Counted from the first letter of the stretch, positions 51,020-59,880 are shown. The stretch: DNA of 64,000 bases from JAGOUA01 sp964645655 (GCA_964645655.1 CAZXZS010000002.1:124001-188000), one strand, 5' to 3'. Numbers and translations are program-made. The notes: generated by a model not told the origin, from the sequence alone.

Positions 51020-53120
51020 TGCGGGTAAGCGACTCCGCGCTGAACTGGTAGACCCAAACGGCGCCATTTCCAAAGGAGATCTGGTGGTCCGCCTGCGCCC
51101 CGAGGCGTTCGCGGACGGCATCGGCATTCCACCAATAATCATTGATGACGACGAACAGCTGTCGGCTCTCGGTGAGTTCGGCGGCCTTTTTCAGGTCGGA
51201 GGCAGCGCCTTCGGTCGATGCGGCCCGCAGGAAGAGCTGGTAGAGCGGTCCGCCGGTGGGGATGGGGTAATAGAACGCGTCGTTCGCGTAGCGCGCGAAT
51301 CCGTACGTCTCAAGGGCGGCGGCGCTGACGGACTGGTTGGCGAGGACGGCATACGGCGCCCCTTGGGCGCGTTCCTGCATCCAATGAATCGCATCCAGGT
51401 CCGCGCTGCCGACGCTCCAGCCGCTGCTTGCGCGGGCCGCATCGTGGCGCGGGAGGCTGTCATAGACGCGGAGCGGCCAGGCGGCTGCCAGCGTCAGGAG
51501 AAGCAAGCCGAACAGCCAGCCCGAACGGTCACGGATGGCCTGCAGCCGGGCGCTGAGCCACGCGGCCGCCAGAGGGGCGAGGCAGAGCGCGCTCAGGACG
51601 CCCAGCCGTTCCGTATAGTTGTTGCGCTCGTAGGAGATCAGGAACCCGAAGGTCGCGACATGTTCCAAGACCCACTGCACGCCCAAGAGACCCAATCCGG
51701 TCAGGGCGAGCCAGCGGTAGATGGGCTTTTGTGGGCGCACGGCTTGCCAGGTCCCGATGGCAACCAAGCCGAAGGCCGTCGCCAGCCGCACCCATTCGGC
51801 CGCGTCCACCCAGAGGTTCAGCGTCTGCTTTGGCTGTAAAAGGAGGCTTGGGATAAATGTCTTCCAGGAAAGCGTTTCGAAAAACGCCCACGACCAGGTG
51901 ATGGGTGCGTTGCCGAGCCCGCTTTGCGCCCAAAAGGCGACCGGGATGGCGGCAAATGCCCCCACGATGCCCGCGACGTAGGAGAGGCGCTGCTTCCAGG
52001 CGTGCTCGGTCAGATTGGCGAGCCAAGCCCCGCCAACGAACAGGAGCGCCGGTAAGCCGCCCAATGGATGCGTGGCGGTCGCCCAAAGCGCCCACAGCCA
52101 GGGGAATGCCCATGAGCGTCGCGTCGAATGGGTCCAGAGCGTCGCGATGATCGCGCTGAAGCTGAGGAGATACGAAAAGGATTGTGGCGTCGTCGTGACG
52201 AAGGCGCCCAAGGGGATGAAGAGAAGGGTAAAGGGGATCACCCAGCGATGCGTCGCGTCGCTCTTTTGCCAACGCACAAGCGCCGCGACGGGCAGAAGGA
52301 CGCCCAGGGGAACGAGCCAAATATCCACGTCCGCCAAAGGGAGCATGAACGTACCGGCGAGCCAGGTCGTCCAGACGTACTGGCCAATGTAGTAGAGCGG
52401 TTTCGGCGTGAGCGTGCCGGTCGCCTGGAGCACGGTTTCGCTGGCGCGGTGGATGAACCCGTCAAACCCGTATCCGAGTGGATAGAGGAGCGGGGTCAGC
52501 AACGATACGCTGAGCCAACTCGCCGCGTTCGTCGCGAAGGCCGCGAGCGGTCGTCGACCTTTCCAGGCCAGGGCAAGGCTTGCGACGAACGGGATGGCAA
52601 ACAGCAGGAACGTCCCTTTCGGCAAGAGCGGCCAAGGGGTGCGGAGGCTGACGCGTGTCCCATGCGCGCTCGCGACGAAGATGAGGAGCCCAAGGCTCAC
52701 GAGCGCGACCAGGGCGGCAAGGGCGGTGAGGAGGTCTCGCCAGCGATCCGTGGCGCGTGGGGCATGCGCCCGCGTCTCCTCGGCTGCAACGGGTTGGGGA
52801 AGGGCGCACAAGACGCCTAGCAGGCCTAAGACGGCTTCAACGAGGAGGTGCGTCTCTTGCCGGATAGGGGATCCGAGGTAATACAGGCCCGTCAGCAAGA
52901 GGGAGAGGATCGCGGCCCAGGCGCTGATGCCGAAGACCACCCGCCAAAGGCGGCCTGCGCCAGGCCCGGACCAGGCTTCCCCGAGCTGCCACCCAACGAA
53001 AAGGAGCAGCGTAAAGCGGATGCCGGCCTGCGCCGGCATCCCGATCCAGGCGGGAGGGATCCAAAGGCCTGCGGTGAGCAGCAGGCCTAGCAGGCGTTCC
53101 GAAGTGAGCCAAGAGGGCAT
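51006..53120 (-). CDS. Large polytopic membrane protein (GT-C-like)
   Basis: The 704-residue protein has about 14 hydrophobic helices up to residue about 580, followed by a soluble C-terminal domain (SADLDAIHWMQERAQGAPYA, then INDYWWNADAVRERLG) that would lie outside the membrane. The layout resembles GT-C fold glycosyltransferases that use polyprenyl-phosphate sugars, which fits the DPM1-like gene next door, but no diagnostic motif was identified. The start at 53120 rather than 53240 is supported by an extended -10 promoter that ends 6 nt before it. Confidence 0.7.
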   Translation of the reverse strand: MPSWLTSERLLGLLLTAGLWIPPAWIGMPAQAGIRFTLLLFVGWQLGEAWSGPGAGRLWRVVFGISAWAAILSLLLTGLYYLGSPIRQETHLLVEAVLGLLGVLCALPQPVAAEETRAHAPRATDRWRDLLTALAALVALVSLGLLIFVASAHGTRVSLRTPWPLLPKGTFLLFAIPFVASLALAWKGRRPLAAFATNAASWLSVSLLTPLLYPLGYGFDGFIHRASETVLQATGTLTPKPLYYIGQYVWTTWLAGTFMLPLADVDIWLVPLGVLLPVAALVRWQKSDATHRWVIPFTLLFIPLGAFVTTTPQSFSYLLSFSAIIATLWTHSTRRSWAFPWLWALWATATHPLGGLPALLFVGGAWLANLTEHAWKQRLSYVAGIVGAFAAIPVAFWAQSGLGNAPITWSWAFFETLSWKTFIPSLLLQPKQTLNLWVDAAEWVRLATAFGLVAIGTWQAVRPQKPIYRWLALTGLGLLGVQWVLEHVATFGFLISYERNNYTERLGVLSALCLAPLAAAWLSARLQAIRDRSGWLFGLLLLTLAAAWPLRVYDSLPRHDAARASSGWSVGSADLDAIHWMQERAQGAPYAVLANQSVSAAALETYGFARYANDAFYYPIPTGGPLYQLFLRAASTEGAASDLKKAAELTESRQLFVVINDYWWNADAVRERLGAQADHQISFGNGAVWVYQFSAESLTRITAP

Positions 53121-53126
53121 GGGGGC

Positions 53127-53135
53127 AGTGTAGCA
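53127..53135 (-). promoter_or_regulatory. Leaderless extended -10 promoter
   Basis: On the minus strand TGC precedes TACACT (53132-53127), which ends 6 nt before the ATG at 53120. The -35 region is poor. Confidence 0.55.
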
Positions 53136-53214
53136 TGCCTGGCCGCAGGATCGGGTAGGCGAAGGGTGGTTGGAGCGTCTGGAAACCCATCGGTGGGGAT
53201 GGGGACGCCGACCC

Positions 53215-53243
53215 TTGACGGATTTCGTTTTCTTTGCCATACT
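53215..53243 (+). promoter_or_regulatory. Promoter of the Asp-rich lipoprotein gene
   Basis: TTGACG (53215-53220), a 17-nt spacer and CATACT (53238-53243) predict a leader of about 64 nt that includes a GGTGGGC/GCCCGCC hairpin (about 53257-53272) and a Shine-Dalgarno site. Confidence 0.65.
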
Positions 53244-53313
53244 AGCGTATTCTTGGAGGTGGGCTTGCCCGCCCTCGAGAACCGTCCAACCTCACCACGA
53301 AAGGGAAAAAATC

Positions 53314-54339
53314 GTGCGAACGTTCCCCCTGCGCTGGGCCCTGGTGGCCCTTGCCTGCTCGGGATCCGCGGCCCTCGCCGGCTGCGATCTCTTCTACGAC
53401 TTCGCGGACCCTTCGGTGGCGGCCGCCGACCGGCCCGCTGACCAGGCGGATGCCGTCCCGGACCAGTCCCCGACGGATGGGTCCGACGTCGCGCCGCCCG
53501 ACGACCGCGCCGACGCCCCGGACGCCCCGGACGCCTTCGATGGCTCCCCGCCGCTCGATGCCCGTCCCGACGACGTCGCGAGCGACGACGGTGTCCTCGT
53601 CGATCAGGACGATGCGTCCGCCGACCTCACCGACGAATCCGATGCGGCGATCCCCGACGTCCTGCCCGATGCCGCCGAGGCGGGGGATGCCCTGTCGATG
53701 GAGGTCGCCGTCGATGTCCCGCCCGACCGCTTCGACGACGCCTTCGCGGACCACACGGACGTCGCCGATGCGGATGCGCCCGCGGACGAGGTCCTGGACG
53801 TCCCTGATGCGCTCGCAGACGTGCCCGCGGACGCGAGCGACGGGGACGTGGGTTCCGCGGATACCGCCGACACCTCTTCGGATGCCTCGGATGCGGCCGA
53901 CGTCCCCGACGCCGCTCCGGTTCCGGGCCTGGTCGTCACGTACCGCTCGACCAACGGTCCCTACACCATCCCTTCGGGGGGTCGCGTCGGCCAGGTCCTG
54001 ATCTCCTTCGGTGCGCGCCGGAACGTGACGTGTACGCCGGTGGCCGAGCCCGATTCGGTCTACCGCTGCGTGATCCCCGCCGCTAGCCTTCCTGCGGGCG
54101 TGACTGACGCGACGGGGCTCTACCTCGCCATCCCGAACGCCTGCGGCATCGACATCGGTACGACCTGTGAGGGGTGGAACGACATGTGGGCCGTCAACTG
54201 GCAGGGCATCGCCTACGATGCCAGCTCACGCCGAACCGTCGACGGCGGCACCGAGCCTGCTTTCGGCCTCCTCAGCGATCGCGAGACTTGTTTCGCGCAG
54301 ATGGGGTACTACAACTACTGCGTGCGGCTGAGGTTCTGA
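53314..54339 (+). CDS. Asp/Ala/Pro-rich secreted lipoprotein
   Basis: The 341-residue product starts at GTG with GAAAGGG about 8 nt upstream. It has a lipoprotein signal peptide ending in the lipobox LAGC (Cys near residue 23), then about 180 residues of low-complexity sequence dominated by D, A, P and V, then a compact C-terminal domain of about 135 residues with six Cys (NVTC, YRCV, NACG, TTCEG, ETCF, NYCV) that may form disulfides. It would be a surface-anchored stalk with a small head. Such Asp-rich stalks are familiar from Myxococcota lipoproteins, so transfer is possible. Confidence 0.75.
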   Translation: MRTFPLRWALVALACSGSAALAGCDLFYDFADPSVAAADRPADQADAVPDQSPTDGSDVAPPDDRADAPDAPDAFDGSPPLDARPDDVASDDGVLVDQDDASADLTDESDAAIPDVLPDAAEAGDALSMEVAVDVPPDRFDDAFADHTDVADADAPADEVLDVPDALADVPADASDGDVGSADTADTSSDASDAADVPDAAPVPGLVVTYRSTNGPYTIPSGGRVGQVLISFGARRNVTCTPVAEPDSVYRCVIPAASLPAGVTDATGLYLAIPNACGIDIGTTCEGWNDMWAVNWQGIAYDASSRRTVDGGTEPAFGLLSDRETCFAQMGYYNYCVRLRF

Positions 54340-54366
54340 CGCGTCCCGTCCCGGACGCGTTTTTTC
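54339..54366 (+). terminator. Intrinsic terminator
   Basis: ACGCGTCC (54339-54346) pairs with GGACGCGT (54353-54360), followed by TTTTTT. It directly follows the lipoprotein gene stop. Confidence 0.9.
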
Positions 54367-54384
54367 ATTGCGTTTTTCGTCGCT

Positions 54385-54413
54385 TTGCGCGTCCGCCGTC
54401 GGTTCCGTATGCT
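54385..54413 (+). promoter_or_regulatory. Promoter of the phospholipid-cell wall operon
   Basis: TTGCGC (54385-54390), a 17-nt spacer and TATGCT (54408-54413) lie 17 nt before the ATG at 54431. Confidence 0.6.
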
Positions 54414-54430
54414 AGGGAGCAGCCATTTCT

Positions 54431-55009
54431 ATGCTCATGACAAACGACAACATTCGTTTGTTCCCCCACGATCCGCTGATTCGCTATCTCTTCGCCTGGA
54501 TCCCGCGCCGGGTCCGGCCGAATCACCTGACCGTCATCCGGTTCCTGTTCACGCCCGTCGTCCTTTTTTTCTTGTGGCGGGAGCGGTGGCCGGAGACCCT
54601 GGGCCTCTTCCTCTTTGCCGCGTTCACGGACGTTCTCGACGGCTCCCTGGCCCGCCTGCGCAAGCAGATCACCTTTTGGGGGACGGCTGCCGATCCCGTC
54701 GCTGACAAGCTGCTGATCGGGTCGGTTTCCGTGCTGTTCGTTTCGCGGGTCGTCGGTTGGTGGCTGGCGGCGCTTGTGCTCTTTATGGAGCTTCTGGTCG
54801 TCTCTGGCGTCTTGTACCGCCGTTACAAGGGGCGCGTGAGTTCGGCGAACGTCTTCGGAAAGACCAAGATGGCCCTCCAGGCCTGCGCGATCGCGCTCTT
54901 GCTGCTCTCGCAGGTCGGGACCTGGCCGATCCTCGTGCCGCTCGCCCTGTGCGGCTTCCTCTTGTCTTTTTTCTTCGCCTTCATTTCCTTTTTGACGTAT
55001 AGTTCCTGA
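54431..55009 (+). CDS. pgsA: CDP-alcohol phosphatidyltransferase (PgsA-like)
   Basis: The 192-residue membrane protein has the family signature D-G-x2-A-R-x8-G-x3-D-x3-D in LDGSLARLRKQITFWGTAAD followed by PVADK, plus several hydrophobic helices. It would transfer a phosphoalcohol such as glycerol phosphate to CDP-diacylglycerol to make acidic phospholipid precursors. The ATG at 54437 is an alternative start. It heads an operon with murE and cell-envelope genes, 4 nt before murE. Confidence 0.88.
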   Translation: MLMTNDNIRLFPHDPLIRYLFAWIPRRVRPNHLTVIRFLFTPVVLFFLWRERWPETLGLFLFAAFTDVLDGSLARLRKQITFWGTAADPVADKLLIGSVSVLFVSRVVGWWLAALVLFMELLVVSGVLYRRYKGRVSSANVFGKTKMALQACAIALLLLSQVGTWPILVPLALCGFLLSFFFAFISFLTYSS

Positions 55010-55013
55010 CGGT

Positions 55014-56327
55014 ATGCTTTCGACCCTCCGCCGCCTGGTGCCCGCTTCCTGGCTCCAGGTGTACCATTTTGCCCTCGCGCGCCTCGCCGCGTTCGTCTAC
55101 CGCTATCCCTCCGAAGAGCTCATCGTCATCGGCGTGACGGGGACTAACGGCAAGACGACCACGAGCTATCTTATCGCCAAGGCCCTCGAGGCTGAAGGGG
55201 CGAAGGTCGGCTGCACCACGACCGCCATTTTGAAGATCGGGAGGAAGGAATGGGTTAACCCCACGAAAATGACCATGCCGGGGCGCTTTTTCCTGCAGCG
55301 CATGCTCCGCGAGATGGTGAACGCCGGTTGCCGCTACGCAGTGCTCGAGACGTCCTCGCAGGGGCTCATCCAGTCACGCCATGAGGGCATTTCCTATGAT
55401 GTCGCCGTCTTCACGAACCTGACGCCCGAACACATCGAGGCCCACGGCGGGTTTGAGGCGTATAAGGCTGCCAAGGCGAGGCTCTTCTCCCACGTCGCCG
55501 CGCGCCATCCCAAGCGTATTCAGGGCCAGGACATTCCGCGGGCCCTGGTGCTGAACGCCGATAGCGAGCATGCCTCCTTCTATGCTGACGCCGGGAACGG
55601 CATCCCATGCCTTTGGTATGGCCGTACCTCCGCGCGCGGCCTGCATCCGGATGAGTGCCATCTGACGGAAAAGGGGACGGACCTCGTGGTCGCCGGTGCC
55701 TACGGCCATCTCCAGTTGCCCGGGGCCTACAACGTCGAGAACGCGCTCGCGGCCATTTCCGTCGCCGCTTCGCAAGGCATCCCGGTCGGGACGGCCCTTG
55801 CCGCCATCTGTGCGGTCCCGTTCGTGCCCGGACGGTTCGAGACGGTCGAGTCTGGCCAGCCGTTCCGCGTGATCATCGACTACGCTCCCGAGCCCGAATC
55901 GCTGCGCCAGCTGTATGCGGCCCTCCGGCTCACGTCGCGCCGTCGCCTGATCCATGTGCTGGGCTCCTGTGGCGGCGGTCGCGATGTCGCACGTCGGCCC
56001 GTATTGGGCCGGCTGGCCGCTAGCGAGGCCGACGTGGTCATCGTCACGAACGAGGATCCCTACGACGACGATCCGCGCCAGATCATCGAGCAGGTCGCCG
56101 CCGGCGCCCAAGAAGGGGGGAAGTCGATCGGAAAAGACCTTTTCCTCATCGATGACCGCGCCGAGGCCATCGCCCGCGCCGTCCGCCTTGCGGAATCCGG
56201 GGACGTCGTCCTTTTGACTGGCAAGGGGGCCGAGCCTTGGATTTGCGTCGCCAACGGGAAAAAAATCCCTTGGAGCGAACGGGCTGCCGCCGAGGCCGCC
56301 CTTCGCGCACGTCCTGTCGGGCTATGA
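55014..56327 (+). CDS. murE: UDP-MurNAc-tripeptide ligase (MurE-type Mur ligase)
   Basis: The 437-residue protein has the Mur ligase ATP loop GVTGTNGKTTTSYLIAKAL (about residues 39-57), TMPGRFFLQRMLREMVNAG, LETSSQGL, and the C-terminal domain with FVPGRFETVESGQPFRVIID and DYAPEPESL. It adds the third residue of the peptidoglycan stem. The specificity motif, DNPR in meso-diaminopimelate enzymes, reads EDPY here (VTNEDPYDDDP), so the amino acid used is uncertain. It is shorter than the usual 480-500 residues, mainly at the N-terminus. Confidence 0.88.
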   Translation: MLSTLRRLVPASWLQVYHFALARLAAFVYRYPSEELIVIGVTGTNGKTTTSYLIAKALEAEGAKVGCTTTAILKIGRKEWVNPTKMTMPGRFFLQRMLREMVNAGCRYAVLETSSQGLIQSRHEGISYDVAVFTNLTPEHIEAHGGFEAYKAAKARLFSHVAARHPKRIQGQDIPRALVLNADSEHASFYADAGNGIPCLWYGRTSARGLHPDECHLTEKGTDLVVAGAYGHLQLPGAYNVENALAAISVAASQGIPVGTALAAICAVPFVPGRFETVESGQPFRVIIDYAPEPESLRQLYAALRLTSRRRLIHVLGSCGGGRDVARRPVLGRLAASEADVVIVTNEDPYDDDPRQIIEQVAAGAQEGGKSIGKDLFLIDDRAEAIARAVRLAESGDVVLLTGKGAEPWICVANGKKIPWSERAAAEAALRARPVGL

Positions 56328-56875
56328 TCGACCTCTTCTCCCTGGCCCGCCTGCAGTCGCACGAGCGCCTCCTGACGGTGTCCCGTTCCCATGGCTCGCG
56401 CCTGCTCACGCGTCTCCTGGTGGCAGCGCTTTGGTTGGCCGTCCCGTTCTTTTTCCTGTTCGACCTCCGCGGTCCCATGTGGGGGATCGCGTTGGCGTTT
56501 TGGCTGATCGGGGCCTTCCTTCTTTGGCTTGCTTTCGATGTCTGGAGTTCTGCCGTGGTCCTGCAGACCACCGAGCGCGTCATCGGGGCCGAACGCAGCT
56601 CTTGGGGCCGCGTCCGTGTCCACGATTGGCGATTCCATGGGTCCTCGGCCCCGAGATGGGTTCCGTGGCGGCTGTTCCCATTCCTGGGGACGTCCACCTG
56701 GGTCCGTCCGGACGGCACGCCATTTCGGCTCTCGTGGACCCGCCCGCCCGCAACCCATGTCCACGCGGTCTCGCTCGCGAGCCGTCGTCGTCGCCTGTTT
56801 CGTCGCCTACGCAAGGCCGACGTCGCCGTCCTCGAGCGGATCGAGCGCGTCATCGACGCTCCTGAGGCCTCGTGA
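56324..56875 (+). CDS. Two-helix membrane protein, possible PH-like domain
   Basis: The 183-residue protein has two membrane helices (about residues 31-48 and 52-74) followed by a beta-rich cytosolic region (VVLQTTERVIGAE, HDWRFHGSS, FLGTSTWVRPD) and a helical end. The order of two helices then a beta domain resembles bacterial PH-domain membrane proteins, but similarity is not decisive. It overlaps murE by 4 bp and precedes an ftsB-like gene. Confidence 0.65.
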   Translation: MIDLFSLARLQSHERLLTVSRSHGSRLLTRLLVAALWLAVPFFFLFDLRGPMWGIALAFWLIGAFLLWLAFDVWSSAVVLQTTERVIGAERSSWGRVRVHDWRFHGSSAPRWVPWRLFPFLGTSTWVRPDGTPFRLSWTRPPATHVHAVSLASRRRRLFRRLRKADVAVLERIERVIDAPEAS

Positions 56876-56887
56876 TATCCTTTTCCC

Positions 56888-57316
56888 ATGCAGGCGCGTG
56901 CCGTTTCCCCGAACCATCGCGAGGCTCGTCCTCTTGCCTTGTTTTTGGCGCTCGGCTTCGTCGCCGTCACCGGCCTCTCCGCGGCCCGCGAGCTGTATCG
57001 CCAAAATGAGGTGAAGGCCGAAGTCTCGACCCTCCAAGAGCGCGTCGCCCAGCTCGAGACCCGCAAGGCCACCGTCTCCCAACTCCTTGAGCGGTTGCAG
57101 ACCCCCGACCTCATCGACCGTGAAGCTCGCCTTCGCCTCAACATGCAGCGTCCCGGCGAGCGCGTGTACATCTTGCGCGGCGAAGAATGGGAACGCCTAT
57201 CGAATGATCCGCTTCCCGACACGCCCACGCTCTACCGTGACCATCCTGTCGAGCCCGCGCGTTCCAATCCCGAGCGCTGGTTCCGGTACTTCTTCGTCCA
57301 TGATCCCGCCTCCTAG
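56888..57316 (+). CDS. FtsB/DivIC-like septum formation initiator
   Basis: The 142-residue protein has a short basic N-terminus, one membrane helix (about residues 17-36), a coiled coil (NEVKAEVSTLQERVAQLETR, about residues 40-59) and the family end-motif TPDLIDREARLRLNMQRPGE with YIL after it. Such proteins bridge early and late division proteins at the septum. A C-terminal tail of about 40 residues is extra. It lies in the murE operon. Confidence 0.8.
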   Translation: MQARAVSPNHREARPLALFLALGFVAVTGLSAARELYRQNEVKAEVSTLQERVAQLETRKATVSQLLERLQTPDLIDREARLRLNMQRPGERVYILRGEEWERLSNDPLPDTPTLYRDHPVEPARSNPERWFRYFFVHDPAS

Positions 57317-57319
57317 CTT

Positions 57320-57952
57320 ATGCAGTTTTTGCGCTCCATGAAGGCACGTTTAGGGTTCCTCATCGCTTTGTCGGCCTTGGCTGCCGTTTTGCTTGTCATC
57401 GTCGGCATTTCCGTTTCGATCCTGCAACGTCAATCGGTGTCCAGGTTCGCGCGTCGCTTTGTCGGCATCGTCCCGGTTCCGGCGGCCTCCGTCGATGGGC
57501 ATTGGGTCCTCTATCGCGATGTCCTGGCCCGTTGGGAGGATATCGACCGCTCCCTCGCGAACGCGACGCCCCCTGCCGGGCAGCAGCCGCGTCCGCTCGC
57601 CGAGCTCCGTCAAGAGGCCTACGAGCAGCTCATCCGTGAGACGTATCTCAAGGATCAGGCCGGGAAGGAGCGCTTCACCCTTTCCGAAGCCGTCGTCCAA
57701 CAGAACCTCGAGCGCGTCCTGCTCGCGGGCGCCACGTCCACTCCCGAGCTCCTCGAACAGGCCGCCCAAGAACTCGCGGATCACGTCGGCTGGAGCCTCG
57801 ACACCTTCCGTGACCGCATCATCCGCCCCGCGACCCTTGAGGAGGCGCTCGTCTTGCGCGCCGAAGTGACCGGCATGAGCCGCGCCGATTGGCTCCAGCA
57901 GGTCCAGGCCTTCTTGGGGTCGGGGAGCGTGAAGCGGTATCTGAGGTTTTAG
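57320..57952 (+). CDS. SurA-N-like membrane-anchored protein
   Basis: The 210-residue protein has an N-terminal membrane anchor (about residues 13-34) and a helical extracytoplasmic region with ELRQEAYEQLIRETYLKDQA and LSEAVVQQNLERVLL, typical of the N-terminal chaperone domain of SurA/PrsA-type foldases. No peptidyl-prolyl isomerase domain follows, so if it is a chaperone it lacks that activity. It is the last gene of the operon beginning with pgsA. Confidence 0.65.
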   Translation: MQFLRSMKARLGFLIALSALAAVLLVIVGISVSILQRQSVSRFARRFVGIVPVPAASVDGHWVLYRDVLARWEDIDRSLANATPPAGQQPRPLAELRQEAYEQLIRETYLKDQAGKERFTLSEAVVQQNLERVLLAGATSTPELLEQAAQELADHVGWSLDTFRDRIIRPATLEEALVLRAEVTGMSRADWLQQVQAFLGSGSVKRYLRF

Positions 57953-57981
57953 CGGGGCCTTTAGGTAAAGACTGATCCCTC

Positions 57982-58011
57982 TTGCGAAACGGCGGTCGCA
58001 TCCGGTACTCT
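57982..58011 (+). promoter_or_regulatory. Promoter of the small ORF at 58057
   Basis: TTGCGA (57982-57987), an 18-nt spacer and TACTCT (58006-58011) give a leader of about 40 nt that contains GGAGG. Confidence 0.55.
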
Positions 58012-58056
58012 CCGGAAAGTTGTTCGCTCACGCATTCAAGCGAGATCGGAGGCCTG

Positions 58057-58269
58057 ATGGGTTCACTCAAAGATAGCTACCGCGCCCTCAACGGCCGGAC
58101 GTACCGCCAAGACTCGCTCCTCGATGCCCTCCGCAAGATCCGCCTCGACCACTGGCTCTTTCACGTCGACGTGGAAGAGATGGCGAAGGAAGCGCTCGAG
58201 GACGGCTGGATCACGAGCAACGGCGACGGGACCTTCACGTTCTCCGTCGCGCATGGGCAGGTCGCCTGA
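58057..58269 (+). CDS. Small protein of unknown function
   Basis: The 70-residue soluble product (MGSLKDSYRALNGRTYRQ at the start) has a mixed helical core ending in EDGWITSNGDGTFTFSVA, perhaps a small winged-helix or beta-hairpin fold. The ATG at 58057 has a perfect GGAGG 4-8 nt upstream, a rare feature in this window, so it is likely a real gene. Two tandem hairpins follow it. Confidence 0.6.
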   Translation: MGSLKDSYRALNGRTYRQDSLLDALRKIRLDHWLFHVDVEEMAKEALEDGWITSNGDGTFTFSVAHGQVA

Positions 58270-58276
58270 GCGGTCT

Positions 58277-58324
58277 CCTTCCCTGGAAGAGGGAAGGCTG
58301 ATCCGTCATGGACGGGTCTTTTTT
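58277..58324 (+). terminator. Tandem hairpins with intrinsic terminator
   Basis: CTTCCCT/AGGGAAG forms a first hairpin (about 58278-58296). GATCCGTC (58300-58307) pairs with GACGGGTC (58311-58318) with one G-T pair, followed by six T residues. Confidence 0.8.
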
Positions 58325-58910
58325 GTGCATACCATCGACATGAGCCCTGTTCTTTTCAGGCGCGACTTACCTTGCTGCACGGCTGCGTGCGGGGGTTGGG
58401 TTCCGTCGCGCCTTTTGGGAGGGCGAGCGCCGCGGATGCCGAACCTCGCGAGTACGCGGGCGGCGCGCCCGCGGCCGCGCTCGAGCCGCTTCCCGTGGCC
58501 AGTCGTGGCCGGCTCGCCGCTGCTCCGGCGGGCGACCTCCGCCTTCAGGGCCTCGCGGTCTTGCGGGAGGAGCGCTGACTCAGCCAACGCCACCTGCGCG
58601 ACCCGGTCGGCGAACTCCGCCTCGGCGCCCCGGAGCCCGTGCCGCCCCTCGAGAGCGGGTTGGGCGCGCCCGGGTCTTGACGCATTACGTCATCATGGTG
58701 CAGGGTGGGAGTGGGCATTTCGACCGCCGCCCGGCTTGCGTCCTGCGTGTGCTCCGCGGGGAGCGGGTCGGCCGGCGGTCCGACGCTGTCTTCGTCGATC
58801 TGGGGCATCTTCGGTGCTCCTGTCGGTGTTAGCGGCTCGTCGTCGTGGCGGTGGTTCGCCATTTCGGACGGGCCGTCGGCCCTTCATCTTGCGGGTTCCG
58901 CGTTTCCTTC

Positions 58911-58938
58911 CCCGAGGCCGTCTCCTCGGGCTTTTTTT
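58911..58938 (+). terminator. Orphan intrinsic terminator
   Basis: CCCGAGG (58911-58917) pairs with CCTCGGG (58924-58930), followed by C and seven T residues. No intact plus-strand gene precedes it. Confidence 0.7.
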
Positions 58939-59820
58939 GCGTGCCTTTCGACTACCGTGGGCGAGCTCAAGCCGTAGCGAGCTACGGCGGGGTCCTGAGG
59001 CCACCGACAAGGATGGCCCTTCGGTCGCCAAAGCTGGCCCCGCTGCCGCCAGCGGCCTTCCCATGTTGCGTAAGGGCGGCGAGAATTCGGCGCGTGGATT
59101 GGCGGAAACGTCGCCTTCGCGGAGCGCTGGCTCGGCTCACGCAGCTTACATGGGCCGAGTACGATGAGCTCGTGCCCAAGGACGGGCGGCCGAGCCTACA
59201 AGCGTTCAAGGACGTGGCCGCTGCTTTATTGCCAACCTATCCCGATGAATCGAAGGAGAGCGACAAGAGCCCCGTCAATGGGGCTCCAAGCAGGAAACCG
59301 CCGATCCTCGGGGAGCGCATCCTAGAGCGTGCTTCCAGGGTGCTGAATCTCGCGCTGTCGGGCTGCATGTGCCGCTCCGCATTGCTCGCGGGCTACGAGG
59401 TTGCCGATGCCGCCGGTGCTTGGGTGGGTGACGGTGGGGTCCCGTTCCTGGGCCGCCTAGCGCCAGAAGCTCTCACCCCGATCGACCGATCGGTGCTCGG
59501 GGGCAGGCTTGAGGTGGCGCGCTCGCGCACCCTCGGTCGGGTTCCGCTCCGATCGTGGCGGTCGTCGCGCCCGCTGGCTTCAGGAAGACCACCGCGTTCG
59601 GGCAGTTCGCGGGGCGCGCGGCAGAGGCGGGCGCGACGTGGGTACGCACGCGTTCTGCGAGGACTACGTCCTCGGGGAGGCGCCGGGCGAGGCAAGGCCG
59701 GGTCGTCCGCCGACGGCCGGAGGGCCTTTCCAATCCCGTTCGTTTAGGATATCGTGCGTTCAACCCTCCGCCTGTCGATTTTTCCTCCACCCTTTGCTCT
59801 CTAGTTGGCTCGCCCGTTCA

Positions 59821-59847
59821 GATCCGAAACCTTAAGGGGTTCGGATC
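59821..59847. repeat. Inverted repeat upstream of the lipoprotein gene
   Basis: GATCCGAAACC (59821-59831) matches the reverse complement of GGGTTCGGATC (59837-59847) at 10 of 11 positions. It has no T tract and could be an operator or a remnant terminator. Confidence 0.5.
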
Positions 59848-59880
59848 ATTGAAGTGGCAGCTTGAATTGGAGGCGCCTCT

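Larger units (their letters stand above)
58325..59880. other. Degraded, gene-poor segment
   Basis: About 1.5 kb of GC-rich sequence with no intact convincing gene. Two minus-strand fragments (58862-58545 and 58593-58306) could be one frameshifted gene. A plus-strand fragment near 59087-59250 (LTQLTWAEYDELVPKDG) looks protein-like. At 59555-59640 the frame VAVVAPAGFRKTTAFGQF resembles the P-loop of MalT/LuxR-type ATPases, with Arg in place of the loop Gly, then breaks. A good terminator at 58911-58938 has no obvious gene. I read it as a decaying insertion. Confidence 0.5.
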
